Origin: Salmonella enterica subsp. enterica serovar Choleraesuis
Lineage (GTDB): Bacteria > Pseudomonadota > Gammaproteobacteria > Enterobacterales > Enterobacteriaceae
Assembly: GCA_022846635.1 (NCBI GenBank)
Contig: AP025685.1
Location: 620,001-684,000, forward strand
Direction: 5' to 3'
DNA: 64,000 nt
In this document: positions 30,847 to 39,299 of the stretch, piece after piece
Numbering within the stretch: position 1 is the stretch's first letter
Layout: every line of letters begins with the position of its first letter
Program-made: the position numbers and the translations under genes
The notes under the pieces: model-generated
Seen by the model: only the letters and a program-made list of their open reading frames with translations
Database searches by the model: none
What the model was told of the DNA's origin: nothing

Positions 30847-32193
30847 ATGGGAAATGTAAGCGCGGGTACCGCGCATAAAATGGGGCTAACGGCACTAACG
30901 CTGGTTACCGCCTCTAATATGATGGGCTCCGGGGTATTTATGCTACCGACCAACCTGGCCGGGGTGGGGTATATATCTTTGTGGGGCTGGTTATTTACTA
31001 TTATCGGCGTTATTGCCATTGCGCTGGTATTTGCCAAAACCAGCCTGGTTACGCCGCGTACCGGCGGTATAGTCGCTTACGCCAGCGATGCTTTTGGCCC
31101 ATTTATCGGATTTCAAACGACGGTTTGCTACTGGATTAGCGCCTGGGTAGGCAACGTGGCGCTGCTGGTGGCAGGTGTGGGCTACCTCAGTTACTTTTTC
31201 CCAATTTTGCACAATCCGGTTTACGGCAGCATTACGGCAATCGTCATCCTGTGGGCGTTTATTGTATTAGGGAGCTTCGGAGCGAAAACCGCCGGACGTG
31301 CGCAATCCTTTACCGCCACCTGTATGCTGATTGTCGTATTAGGAGTGGGGATCGTTGGCTGGTTCTGGTTTGAGCCTAAGTTGTTTACCGAAGTGTATAA
31401 CGGTACCGGCCAGAGCAACGGCTCGGCGATTGTTTCTGCCGCATCTATTGCGCTGTGGGGCTTCCTTGGCGTTGAGTCTGCGGTGGTATCCAGCGGCCAG
31501 GTTGATAACCCGGAGCGCACCGTTCCTCGCGCCACTGTATACGGTCTGCTGATTGCCTCTGTCTGCTATGTAGGTAGCTGCACCGTTATTATGGGCCTGG
31601 TTCCTCACGCTGAGCTGGTGAAATCCGCCGCTCCATTTGCCGATGCCGCTCGCTATATGTTTGGTGATATGGCCGGTAACATCGCATCAGCCATGAGTAT
31701 TATCGCTTGTTTCGGGTCTATCTCCGGCTGGTTGATCCTACAGTCCGAAGGGCCACGCGCTGGCGCTCAACAGGGCCTGTTCCCGAAAGTATTTGCTGAT
31801 ACCAATAAACACGATGTGCCAATGAAAGGGCTGATTATTTCCGGCGTGTTGATGAGCATCGTGCTGCTGCTTACCGCCTCTCCAGACCTCGCGGATCAGT
31901 TCAAAGTTGTTATTTTAATGTCGGTATTCGCTTCGCTGCTACCTTATATGTATGCCCTAATTGCGCTGCCAATCATTATGGTTTCTAAAAAGCTCAATCG
32001 CGGGCCGACCTTTATGTTCTACTGCGTGCTGACCGTGATTGGCATGATTTACAGTATCTTCGCTTTAATGGGGTCAGGTAGTGATTCCATCTTCTGGGGC
32101 ACAATTATGATGATGGTGACTATTCCGCTGTTTTCATTTGTTGCCGCTGGCCGTAATAAAAAAGGTCAGGAAATTCTTTACCTCGAAAAATAA
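30847..32193 (+). CDS. hdcT: Histidine/histamine antiporter HdcT (APC superfamily)
   Basis: A 448-residue APC-superfamily antiporter related to CadB, PotE and AdiC, with about 12 hydrophobic segments. The first helix contains the GSGVF motif (ASNMMGSGVFMLPTNLAG), and PRTGGIVAY follows as in CadB. It lies 36 bases before histidine decarboxylase, so it most probably exchanges histidine for histamine. I chose the ATG at 30847 with GAGGA eight bases upstream; an in-frame extension of nine codons is not supported. The same transporter-decarboxylase pairing is known in Morganella and other Gram-negative histamine producers. Confidence 0.88.
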   Translation: MGNVSAGTAHKMGLTALTLVTASNMMGSGVFMLPTNLAGVGYISLWGWLFTIIGVIAIALVFAKTSLVTPRTGGIVAYASDAFGPFIGFQTTVCYWISAWVGNVALLVAGVGYLSYFFPILHNPVYGSITAIVILWAFIVLGSFGAKTAGRAQSFTATCMLIVVLGVGIVGWFWFEPKLFTEVYNGTGQSNGSAIVSAASIALWGFLGVESAVVSSGQVDNPERTVPRATVYGLLIASVCYVGSCTVIMGLVPHAELVKSAAPFADAARYMFGDMAGNIASAMSIIACFGSISGWLILQSEGPRAGAQQGLFPKVFADTNKHDVPMKGLIISGVLMSIVLLLTASPDLADQFKVVILMSVFASLLPYMYALIALPIIMVSKKLNRGPTFMFYCVLTVIGMIYSIFALMGSGSDSIFWGTIMMMVTIPLFSFVAAGRNKKGQEILYLEK

Positions 32194-32229
32194 TCTTAAA
32201 TTATCGTCTGTTACAACATGGAGTTTATT

Positions 32230-33366
32230 ATGACTTTATCTATCGCCGATCAAAATAAATTGGATGCATTCTGGTCTTACTGCGTAAAAAACCGTTATTT
32301 TAATATCGGTTATCCAGAGTCTGCTGACTTTGACTATTCGATGCTGGAACGTTTTATGCGCTTCTCCATCAATAACTGCGGCGACTGGGGAGAATATTGT
32401 AACTACCTGCTCAACTCCTTTGATTTTGAAAAAGAAGTGATGGAGTATTTTGCCGGTCTGTTCAAAATCCCATTTGATGAAAGCTGGGGTTATGTGACCA
32501 ATGGCGGTACCGAAAGTAATATGTTTGGCTGCTATCTTGGCCGTGAGCTGTTCCCGGATGGCACGCTTTATTACTCTAAAGATACCCACTATTCCGTGGC
32601 AAAAATCGTCAAGCTGCTGCGCATCAAATCACAGCTGGTAGAGTCTCAGCCGAATGGCGAAATCGACTATGACGACCTGGCCAATAAGATTAAATCTTCA
32701 GGCGAACGCCACCCGATCATTTTTGCCAACATTGGTACTACCGTTCGCGGTGCTATCGATGATATCGCTGAAATCCAGCGCCGCATTGCGGATCTAGGTA
32801 TTCCGCGCCACGAATATTATCTGCATGCGGATGCGGCTCTGAGCGGGATGATCCTGCCGTTTGTTGATGAGCCTCAGCCATTCACTTTTGCCGATGGTAT
32901 CGACTCCATTGGGGTTTCTGGCCATAAAATGATCGGCTCGCCAATTCCGTGTGGCATCGTGGTCGCCAAGAAACGCAATGTCGACATGATTAGCGTGGAA
33001 ATTGACTATATTTCGGCACACGACAAAACCATCTCCGGCTCCCGTAACGGCCACACACCATTAATGATGTGGGCAGCAGTGCGCAGCCATACCGAAGCCG
33101 AATGGCGTCGCCGAATCAGCCATAGCCTGACCATGGCCAAATACGCGGTCGATCGCTTTAAAGCGGCGGGTATTGAAGTGATGTGCCATAAAAACTCCAT
33201 CACCGTGGTATTCCCGAAACCTTCGGAATGGGTATGGAAGAAACATTGCCTGGCGACTTCCGGTAACGTCGCGCACCTGATAACCACGGCCCACCATCTG
33301 GATAGCTCGCAGATAGATGCCCTGATTGATGATGTGATTACCGACTTAAAGCAGCGGGCGGCCTGA
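32230..33366 (+). CDS. hdc: Pyridoxal-phosphate histidine decarboxylase Hdc
   Basis: Hdc converts histidine to histamine and CO2, consuming a proton. The 378-residue product is a group II PLP decarboxylase closely resembling the Morganella and Klebsiella/Raoultella enzymes. It begins [20 protein letters not shown]. The PLP lysine is K233 in [10 protein letters not shown]201 in HADAA pairs with the cofactor nitrogen, and H120 in DTHYS stacks on the ring. Length equals the Morganella enzyme. It is not the pyruvoyl type of Gram-positive bacteria. With the antiporter it forms an amino-acid-dependent acid-resistance and energy-generating pair. Confidence 0.96.
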   Translation: MTLSIADQNKLDAFWSYCVKNRYFNIGYPESADFDYSMLERFMRFSINNCGDWGEYCNYLLNSFDFEKEVMEYFAGLFKIPFDESWGYVTNGGTESNMFGCYLGRELFPDGTLYYSKDTHYSVAKIVKLLRIKSQLVESQPNGEIDYDDLANKIKSSGERHPIIFANIGTTVRGAIDDIAEIQRRIADLGIPRHEYYLHADAALSGMILPFVDEPQPFTFADGIDSIGVSGHKMIGSPIPCGIVVAKKRNVDMISVEIDYISAHDKTISGSRNGHTPLMMWAAVRSHTEAEWRRRISHSLTMAKYAVDRFKAAGIEVMCHKNSITVVFPKPSEWVWKKHCLATSGNVAHLITTAHHLDSSQIDALIDDVITDLKQRAA

Positions 33367-33373
33367 GAAGAGA

Positions 33374-33516
33374 GCAGCGGTAAGCACCGCTGCACCCCAT
33401 AGATCTGGTGGGTCTCAGCGCCAACCGTTACCCACCAGAACTTCGCATTATAAGGACTCGTGGCATATAAAACAGCCATTTCCGGCGCAAAACCACAAGG
33501 CGAGCGCCAAATGGCT
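33374..33516 (+). promoter_or_regulatory. Structured leader between hdc and the second hisS: three hairpins
   Basis: Hairpin A at 33374-33393 is GCAGCGGT/ACCGCTGC. Hairpin B is TCTGGTGGGT (33404-33413) with ACCCACCAGA (33430-33439), a perfect 10-bp stem. Hairpin C is AGCCATTT-CC-GGCGC (33474-33488) with GCGCCAAATGGCT (33504-33516), 13 bp with a CC bulge. It ends five bases before the AGGAG of hisS. None has a T-run, so they are not simple terminators. The GCGCCAA in loop B repeats the 3' arm of hairpin C, so the 5' arm of C could pair with either. This makes a switch between structures possible. Confidence 0.55.
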
Positions 33517-33532
33517 CACTCAGGAGCTATCT

Positions 33533-34801
33533 ATGAATACCAGTTTGCGGGCAATCCGCGGCATGCGTGATGTGCTGCCCGAAGAGACGCCAATATGGCA
33601 ATGGCTGGAAACTAAATTCCGCCAAATGGTTTTTCGATATGGCTATCAGGAGATGCGTTTGCCGCTGCTGGAGCCGGTGGCGTTGTTTGAACGCGCCGTT
33701 GGCGAAGCAACCGACATTGTGTCGAAAGAGATGTACAACTTTATGGATAAGAGCGGGGAGCACATCACCCTGCGTCCGGAAGGCACCAGCGGCTGTATGC
33801 GTGCGGTGCTGGAAAATAATCTGTGCTACAACAAAACGCAGCGCCTGTGGTATCAAGGCCCAATGTTCCGCTACGAGCGCCCGCAGAAAGGGCGGTTGCG
33901 CCAGTTCACTCAGTTTGGCGCTGAAGCCTTCGGCATGGCCGGGCCGGACGTAGATGCCGAAATGATCTTCATGCTTCGCGACCTGTTCCAGGAGCTTGGG
34001 CTACTGAACCACGTGCGTCTGGAGATTAACTCGCTCGGCACCCCGGAAGAGCGCAAGGCTCATCGCGAGCAGCTGGTCGCCTGGTTTAACGCGCATCGCG
34101 AGCAGCTGGATGAAGACAGCTTAAAGCGGCTGGAAACCAACCCATTACGCATTCTCGACAGTAAAAATCCCGATATGCAGCCAATGCTGGAACAGGCACC
34201 GAAGCTGCTCGACTTCCTCAATGATGAATCCCGCCATCACTTTGCCATGGTATGCGAACTGTTGGATAAGGCATCGATTCCTTATCGGGTTAATCCGCGC
34301 CTTGTGCGTGGCCTGGATTATTACACTCGCACCGTATTTGAGTGGATAACCGAGGAGCTCGGCTCTCAGGGTACCGTGTGCGGGGGCGGTCGCTATGACG
34401 GCCTGGCCGAGTTATTTAACCCTAAACCGCTTCCGGCCTGCGGGTTTGCTATTGGTATTGAGCGTCTGCTACTGCTAATTCAAACCGTAAGCCGCCAGGA
34501 TAATCCGCAGTGGCATTTTTGTCCGGATGTAGTTATCACCAGCGAATTACAGGACAGCGGGCTTAAGGCTCAGTTGCTGGCTGAAACGCTGCGACAGCGG
34601 GTAGAAGGGCTGAGCGTACTGGTGGATTGCAGCGGTGCGAAGCTTAAGCGTCAGCATCAGAATGCGCTGCAAAACAAATGTAAAGTCATCGTCACCATTA
34701 ATGCAGACTCCGGGATCCGCCTGTGGGATCTTGCTGCATCCCAGCAGATGGATGTCACTGAAAAAGAGCTGGTGAGCTGGCTGCAACAGCAGGGTCGCTA
34801 A
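33533..34801 (+). CDS. hisS: Second histidyl-tRNA synthetase (complete, probably active paralogue)
   Basis: A 422-residue class II HisRS. All catalytic positions are present with E. coli numbering: E83 and T85 in LRPEGT, R113 in the motif 2 segment MFRYERP, Q127 and E131 in FTQFGAEAFG. VRGLDYYTRTVFEW, GGGRYDG and motif 3 GIERLLLL are also intact, and an anticodon-binding domain follows (about 330-422). The housekeeping hisS normally lies elsewhere in the core (near bamB), so this is an extra copy placed with hdc. Histamine operons of Morganella are reported to carry a hisRS too. A likely role is to keep histidyl-tRNA charged while Hdc drains histidine (inference). Confidence 0.93.
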   Translation: MNTSLRAIRGMRDVLPEETPIWQWLETKFRQMVFRYGYQEMRLPLLEPVALFERAVGEATDIVSKEMYNFMDKSGEHITLRPEGTSGCMRAVLENNLCYNKTQRLWYQGPMFRYERPQKGRLRQFTQFGAEAFGMAGPDVDAEMIFMLRDLFQELGLLNHVRLEINSLGTPEERKAHREQLVAWFNAHREQLDEDSLKRLETNPLRILDSKNPDMQPMLEQAPKLLDFLNDESRHHFAMVCELLDKASIPYRVNPRLVRGLDYYTRTVFEWITEELGSQGTVCGGGRYDGLAELFNPKPLPACGFAIGIERLLLLIQTVSRQDNPQWHFCPDVVITSELQDSGLKAQLLAETLRQRVEGLSVLVDCSGAKLKRQHQNALQNKCKVIVTINADSGIRLWDLAASQQMDVTEKELVSWLQQQGR

Positions 34802-34807
34802 CTCTGT

Positions 34808-34852
34808 AAATAGCCGGCGCACGGTATAAATTTGGACGCGCTGGCTATTTTT
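34808..34852 (+). terminator. Long hairpin with T-run between hisS and the fusion gene
   Basis: AAATAGCCGGCGC (34808-34820) pairs with GCGCTGGCTATTT (34838-34850) over 13 bp with one G-T wobble and a 17-base loop. Five T residues end the structure. It begins six bases after the hisS stop. It can act as an intrinsic terminator or attenuator. Its inner stem GGCGC/GCGC is shared with hairpin C upstream of hisS. Confidence 0.6.
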
Positions 34853-34921
34853 CCCTCTATTGTTTGAATGCCATTCATCATTTTCAGGATGTAATGATGC
34901 CCCTGATGGGAGAGCTGGATA

Positions 34922-36742
34922 ATGGCAAGAAAAAACAGGCTTTTTATACCCGGTATGCCGCATTTGGTGCAGCTACGTGGACATAACGATGATGCGTTAT
35001 TTCGTGAATCGGAAGATTACACATCGTTTGGCCGCTGCCTGATTCAGGCCGCCCGGCGTTACGAGGTCGCAATCCACAGCTGGTCTTTAGCGCCAGAACG
35101 TATCTTGTTATTACTTAGTGCGCCGGACAAACAGGCGCTTGGTCGCTTTATACAGCATATAGGACGTAGTTACGTCCCTTATTACAATCGCCGCTATCAG
35201 CGTCACGGATCTCTTTGGGATAACCGTTATTTAAGTAGCCCGCTGGAGCCTGGGGTCTACTTTTTGCTGGTGAAGAAATATATCGAATGTGGTGAAGACG
35301 GCGTCAGCGGTCGCCACAGTTTTGGCGAGCAGCCAACAGATAGCATTACGCCACATCCGGTTTGGCAACAGCTCGATGCTGACCCCTCCCGGTGTCAGGA
35401 ACGTTATCAGGATTTTTGCCGCTCACCGCTAAATGCAACCCTGGTAGCCCGCATTCGCACAGCGCTTGAGCAGAACTGCCTGCTGGCAACGCCCAGAGTC
35501 AGCCAGAAACTGGAAAGCCGTCTCGAGCGTCCACTTCAGGCGCGCCATAGCGGGCGGCCGCGCAAGCACCATTATAATCCTGTCGAACAGTGGACGTGGC
35601 TGGAGCAGCAGGCCGAAGTCTTTCTGCGCCAGCACGGATACCAGCAAATTCGCCTGTCCCTGCTGGAGCGTCAGCCGCTATTTGCCGCAGGCGGGCCAAT
35701 GCTTTCCGGCAACGGGGAACTGCGCGGCGACGGCACCACCGGCTGCCTGCGTCTTATTGCCGCCCACCAGCATATTCCGGCCATGAGTCGGTTGTGGTAC
35801 GCCGGGGTGATGTTCCCCAAAACCGCCCCCAGCGTTGGCGTGCAGCAAAATCATCAGATAGGCATTGAGGCGTTTGGTATGCCTGGGGTGGATATAGAAC
35901 TCGAACATCTGGTAATGCAGGTTAACTTCTTCCGCCTGCTGGGGCTGAGCGACCGGGTAGAGCTGCATATCAACATGCTGGGTGAGGCAACGGCATTTGA
36001 ATCTTTCCGTCAGGCTTTGCGCGAGCATTATGGCCCATTGGCTCACATGCTGGCACCAACCCAACAAAAGTGGCTGGAGCAGCGCCCGGAATGGCTGCTG
36101 AATCATGATGATATTTTGCTGCAACGCCTGGCGCTCAACGCGCCGCGCCTGAATGATTTTGTCTCTGGTCAGTCGCAGGAGCGATTTTTGGCTTTGCAGC
36201 GGTCCCTCAGTGCTCTCGGGGTTGCCTGGCAACACGATCGCGGGCTTTTCCCCCGTAATGATTACTGCCAGCTGGTCTTTGAATGGCGCAGCCAGACCCT
36301 GGGCAATAACCTGGTTCTGTGCCGCGGCGGGCGCTACGACGCCTGCGCCAGCCGGATTCTTGAGCGGCCGGTCTATGCCTGCGGTTTTGCTTTTATGGTT
36401 GAGCCGATAATGGTGCTGTTGAGCGATACCCGGCATCGGGATAAAACGCGCCGCGAAGTCGATGTGGTGATTATTCCTGAGCAGCCGCGGGTCGCGGCCG
36501 CCGCGCTGTTACTTGGCCGCCAGCTACGTCAGCAGTTTCCACATCTCAGTATCGTGAACGACGGTTCAAACTTTCGCAGCTCAACCCGGCTGAAAAACGC
36601 CAGGCGGCTAGGCGCACGGTTTGTGGTGCAAATGATGGGTGATGGGGAGACGCTGCTGATTCAGGATAACCAAAACCAGCAATACGTTGAGTCATCGGCC
36701 GGGCAAATATTTGAACATTTGGCTAAAAATCTGCTTATCTAA
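34922..36742 (+). CDS. Fusion of a decayed IS200/RAYT-type transposase domain with a HisRS-like domain
   Basis: A single uninterrupted 606-codon frame with GGGAGAG seven bases before the ATG. Residues 1-215 look like a complete REP-associated (Y1) transposase: RLFIPGMPHLVQLRG, GSLWDNRYLSS, a candidate tyrosine Y120 in KKYIE, TPHPVW and a terminal GRPRK. The catalytic HUH site, normally like NHVHLLL, reads ERILLLL (59-65), so metal-dependent cleavage is probably lost. Residues about 220-606 follow HisRS in order. Motif 2 R113 is replaced by P299 and the motif 3 GIER arginine is gone (VEPIMVLL). The histidine-pocket equivalents Q312 and E316 and an RGDGTTG version of LRPEGT remain. I infer a nucleic-acid-binding, perhaps histidine-sensing protein, not a synthetase. 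Confidence 0.85.
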   Translation: MARKNRLFIPGMPHLVQLRGHNDDALFRESEDYTSFGRCLIQAARRYEVAIHSWSLAPERILLLLSAPDKQALGRFIQHIGRSYVPYYNRRYQRHGSLWDNRYLSSPLEPGVYFLLVKKYIECGEDGVSGRHSFGEQPTDSITPHPVWQQLDADPSRCQERYQDFCRSPLNATLVARIRTALEQNCLLATPRVSQKLESRLERPLQARHSGRPRKHHYNPVEQWTWLEQQAEVFLRQHGYQQIRLSLLERQPLFAAGGPMLSGNGELRGDGTTGCLRLIAAHQHIPAMSRLWYAGVMFPKTAPSVGVQQNHQIGIEAFGMPGVDIELEHLVMQVNFFRLLGLSDRVELHINMLGEATAFESFRQALREHYGPLAHMLAPTQQKWLEQRPEWLLNHDDILLQRLALNAPRLNDFVSGQSQERFLALQRSLSALGVAWQHDRGLFPRNDYCQLVFEWRSQTLGNNLVLCRGGRYDACASRILERPVYACGFAFMVEPIMVLLSDTRHRDKTRREVDVVIIPEQPRVAAAALLLGRQLRQQFPHLSIVNDGSNFRSSTRLKNARRLGARFVVQMMGDGETLLIQDNQNQQYVESSAGQIFEHLAKNLLI

Positions 36743-36761
36743 TCTCTGCGCTATCAGGCAT

Positions 36762-36791
36762 AAAAAAACCGACCTTCAGGTCGGTTTTTTT
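36762..36791. terminator. Bidirectional terminator between the fusion gene and pheP
   Basis: A perfect palindromic hairpin, AAAAAAACCGACC-TTCA-GGTCGGTTTTTTT, sits between the convergent genes with T-runs in both directions. Confidence 0.88.
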
Positions 36792-36794
36792 ACA

Positions 36795-38198
36795 TCAGGC
36801 GTTATTGCTACGCCGCATAACCTTAAAGGCAATGAACAGCACCAGCACCCATACCGGCAGTAATATCGCGGAGATTCGGGTGTCAGGCATGATAAGCATC
36901 AGCACCAAAATCATTCCTAAAAAGGTGATACACAGATAGTTGCTGAACGGATGTAGTGGGGTTTTAAATTTAGTATCCCGCCCGCGACGGCGCAGCTGTG
37001 CTTTAAACTTCAGGTGCGCCAGGCAGATCATAATCCAGTTCAGTAGTAGCGTGGCCACAACCAGAGCCATCAGCAGACTAAAGGCTTTCTGCGGTACCAG
37101 GTAGTTAATCAAAATAACTAACGAGGTAATAATCGCCGATAGGGCCAGCGAGTTTACCGGTACGCCGCTGCGGCTTACCCTGGTCAGGAATTTAGGTGCG
37201 TTGCCCTGAACCGACAGACCAAACAGCATACGGCTGTTGGAGTAAACGCCGCTGTTATAAACCGACAACGAAGCAATCAGAATCACGAAGTTCAGCGCCG
37301 AAGCGACCATGTTGCTGTCCAGCTCATGGAAAATCATTACGAACGGGCTGCTGCCCGGCTGAATCTGAGTCCACGGATAGAGCGTAAGCAATACCAACAG
37401 CGAGCCGATATAGAAGATAAGGATACGGTAGACCACCTGGTTGGTCGCTTTGGGGATAGAACGTTCCGGATCGCTGGCTTCTGCCGCCGTAATACCGATA
37501 AGTTCGAGGCCGCCAAACGAGAACATGATCACCGCCAGCGACATGATAAGCCCTTTCCAGCCGGTCGCCATAAAGCCGCCGTACTGCCACAGGTTTTCAA
37601 TACCCGCTTTCGAACCACCTTTATCACTGAACAGAATATACAGACCAAAGGCTATCATCCCGAGAATGGCGACCACTTTAATAAGCGCAAACCAGAACTC
37701 GGACTCACCGTACAGCCGCACATTAACCAGGTTTACCGCGTTAATCAGAATGAAGAACACGGCAGCCCAAATCCAGGTTGGCACATCAGGGAACCAGTAC
37801 TGCATGTAGATCCCGGCGGCGGTCAGCTCGGCCATACCTACCAGAATAAACATGACCCAATAGTTCCAGCCGGAAAGGAACCCGGCGAATGGCCCCCAGT
37901 ATTTATAAGCGAAATGGGAGAAAGAGCCGGATACTGGCTCCTCAACCACCATTTCGCCCAGTTGACGCATGATAAGAAACGCGATAATTCCGGCCAGCCC
38001 GTAGCCCAGCAGTACCGCGGGGCCTGCCATTTGAATCGCAGGGCCAATCCCGAGGAACAGACCAGTGCCGATGGCACCCCCGAGGGCGATAAGTTGAATA
38101 TGGCGGTTATGCAGACCGCGATGCAGCGTCGGCTGATCGTCCGAAGCGCTGATGGTTGACGTCGTATCTGACGTTTCTGGCTTGTTGCTCACAGCCAT
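36795..38198 (-). CDS. pheP: Phenylalanine-specific permease PheP
   Basis: A 467-residue amino-acid permease (APC superfamily, about 12 membrane segments) in the inner membrane. The N-terminal segment beginning LHRGLHNRHIQLIALGG and the stretch SVYNSGVYSNSRMLFGLSVQ are nearly identical to E. coli PheP, and more so than to AroP as far as I recall them. It imports phenylalanine by proton symport. The N-terminal cytoplasmic tail is Ser/Thr rich and slightly longer than in E. coli. In E. coli pheP lies in another part of the chromosome, so the position here marks a rearrangement or accessory junction. Confidence 0.93.
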   Translation of the reverse strand: MAVSNKPETSDTTSTISASDDQPTLHRGLHNRHIQLIALGGAIGTGLFLGIGPAIQMAGPAVLLGYGLAGIIAFLIMRQLGEMVVEEPVSGSFSHFAYKYWGPFAGFLSGWNYWVMFILVGMAELTAAGIYMQYWFPDVPTWIWAAVFFILINAVNLVNVRLYGESEFWFALIKVVAILGMIAFGLYILFSDKGGSKAGIENLWQYGGFMATGWKGLIMSLAVIMFSFGGLELIGITAAEASDPERSIPKATNQVVYRILIFYIGSLLVLLTLYPWTQIQPGSSPFVMIFHELDSNMVASALNFVILIASLSVYNSGVYSNSRMLFGLSVQGNAPKFLTRVSRSGVPVNSLALSAIITSLVILINYLVPQKAFSLLMALVVATLLLNWIMICLAHLKFKAQLRRRGRDTKFKTPLHPFSNYLCITFLGMILVLMLIMPDTRISAILLPVWVLVLFIAFKVMRRSNNA

Positions 38199-38270
38199 CC
38201 CCTGTCTTTTTCAGTAAGGCGCACGTTTTAACACTTAGTTACAGGAGTGGCAATCGTTGCGCGCCAGAAG

Positions 38271-38295
38271 CCCGGCGGCGATGCGTGCCGCCGGG
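38271..38295 (-). terminator. Possible terminator hairpin after yghU
   Basis: CCCGGCGGC and GCCGCCGGG form a 9-bp GC-rich stem with a seven-base loop, 14 bases past the yghU stop on the minus strand. No T-run follows, so it is a weak candidate. Confidence 0.35.
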
Positions 38296-38308
38296 CGGGG
38301 TTTTAGGC

Positions 38309-39157
38309 TCAGGAAGGGAATAGCTGGTCGAGATCGGAGGCCTGATGCCGCTCTTCAAGATGAGGTTCACCCATCGTGCGGTTTACCACTCGTCCACGTG
38401 CCACCGCTGGGCGGGCGGCTATCTCTTTGGCCCAGCGCTGCACGTGCGTGTACTGCCCGGCATCAAGGAAGGTGGCCGCGTCGTAGGAGTAACCCAGCAC
38501 CAGCCCGCCATACCATGGCCAGATCGCGATATCGGCGATGCTGTACTCGTCGCCGGCAACGAAACGATGGTTAGCCAGCTGCTTATCCAGCACATCCAGC
38601 AGGCGTTTAGCCTCCATGGTAAAGCGGTCAATGGCGTATTCGATTTTCAGCGGCGCGTAGTGATAGAAGTGGCCAAAGCCGCCCCCAATATAGGGTGCAG
38701 ATCCTTGCAGCCAGAATAGCCAGTTGAGCGCCTCGGTACGCCCGGCGAGATCTTTAGGCAACAGATGGCCAAATTTCTCCGCCAGATAAAGCAGGATGGC
38801 GCCCGACTCAAACACCCGCTGCGCAGGTGTTACTGACGTGTCCAGCAGCGCCGGGATTTTTGAGTTTGGGTTGATGGTGACAAAATCACTACCAAACTGG
38901 TCGCCGTCCTGAATACGGATGAGCCAGGCATCGTACTCGGCTTCGCTCACGCCCAGCGCCAGCAGCTCTTCAAGCATGATAGTTATTTTCTGGCCGTTGG
39001 GTGTCCCCATGGAGTAAAGCTGGAGCGGATGCTTGCCGCGCGGCAGCGTTTTCTCGTGGGTGGCACCGGATACCGGGCGGTTGATGCTGCCCCAGGTGCC
39101 GCCATCTTTCGGCTCCCAGCGCCAGACTTCCGGTGGCTGATAATTATCGTCTTTCAT
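38309..39157 (-). CDS. yghU: YghU, disulfide-bond oxidoreductase of the glutathione S-transferase family
   Basis: A 282-residue GST-fold protein of the Nu class. E. coli YghU binds two glutathione molecules and has disulfide-bond reductase activity. The thioredoxin-like domain contains LYSMGTPNGQKITIMLEELL, and NPNSKIPAL plus RVFESGAILLYLAEKFG bind glutathione. The all-helical C-terminal domain ends in ERHQASDLDQLF. I chose the ATG at 39157 (MKDDNYQPPEV) with GAGG five bases upstream; a preceding adjacent ATG is poorly spaced. It stands alone downstream of leuE on the same strand. Confidence 0.95.
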   Translation of the reverse strand: MKDDNYQPPEVWRWEPKDGGTWGSINRPVSGATHEKTLPRGKHPLQLYSMGTPNGQKITIMLEELLALGVSEAEYDAWLIRIQDGDQFGSDFVTINPNSKIPALLDTSVTPAQRVFESGAILLYLAEKFGHLLPKDLAGRTEALNWLFWLQGSAPYIGGGFGHFYHYAPLKIEYAIDRFTMEAKRLLDVLDKQLANHRFVAGDEYSIADIAIWPWYGGLVLGYSYDAATFLDAGQYTHVQRWAKEIAARPAVARGRVVNRTMGEPHLEERHQASDLDQLFPS

Positions 39158-39299
39158 CATGGCCTCAGTGGTTGTGAAACTGGCTAAAGTGTAGCAGCCG
39201 CGGCCAGGCGTTAGATTCATGAAATGACTATGTCGCACATAATCATTAATAAGACAGGAAGCCGAGGCTGGCTCCAGGGCCAGCTTCAGTTATTGAGCC

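Noticed and set aside
33367-33532. A T-box or histidine-codon attenuator before the second hisS
   Set aside because: No T-box sequence, no histidine-rich leader peptide and no T-run terminator are present; T-boxes are also not expected in this group.
34922-35566. A complete mobile insertion sequence
   Set aside because: The transposase part has a lost HUH site, is fused in frame to another domain, and no element ends or target duplications are visible.
35678-36436. A 252-codon frame antisense to the transposase-HisRS fusion
   Set aside because: It is the complement of the HisRS-like region, with no start signal and no recognisable family.
34922-36742. The possibility that the fusion gene is a true HisZ or a working HisRS
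   Set aside because: HisZ has no transposase domain and occurs with short HisG, which is not here. Loss of both motif 2 and motif 3 arginines argues against aminoacylation.
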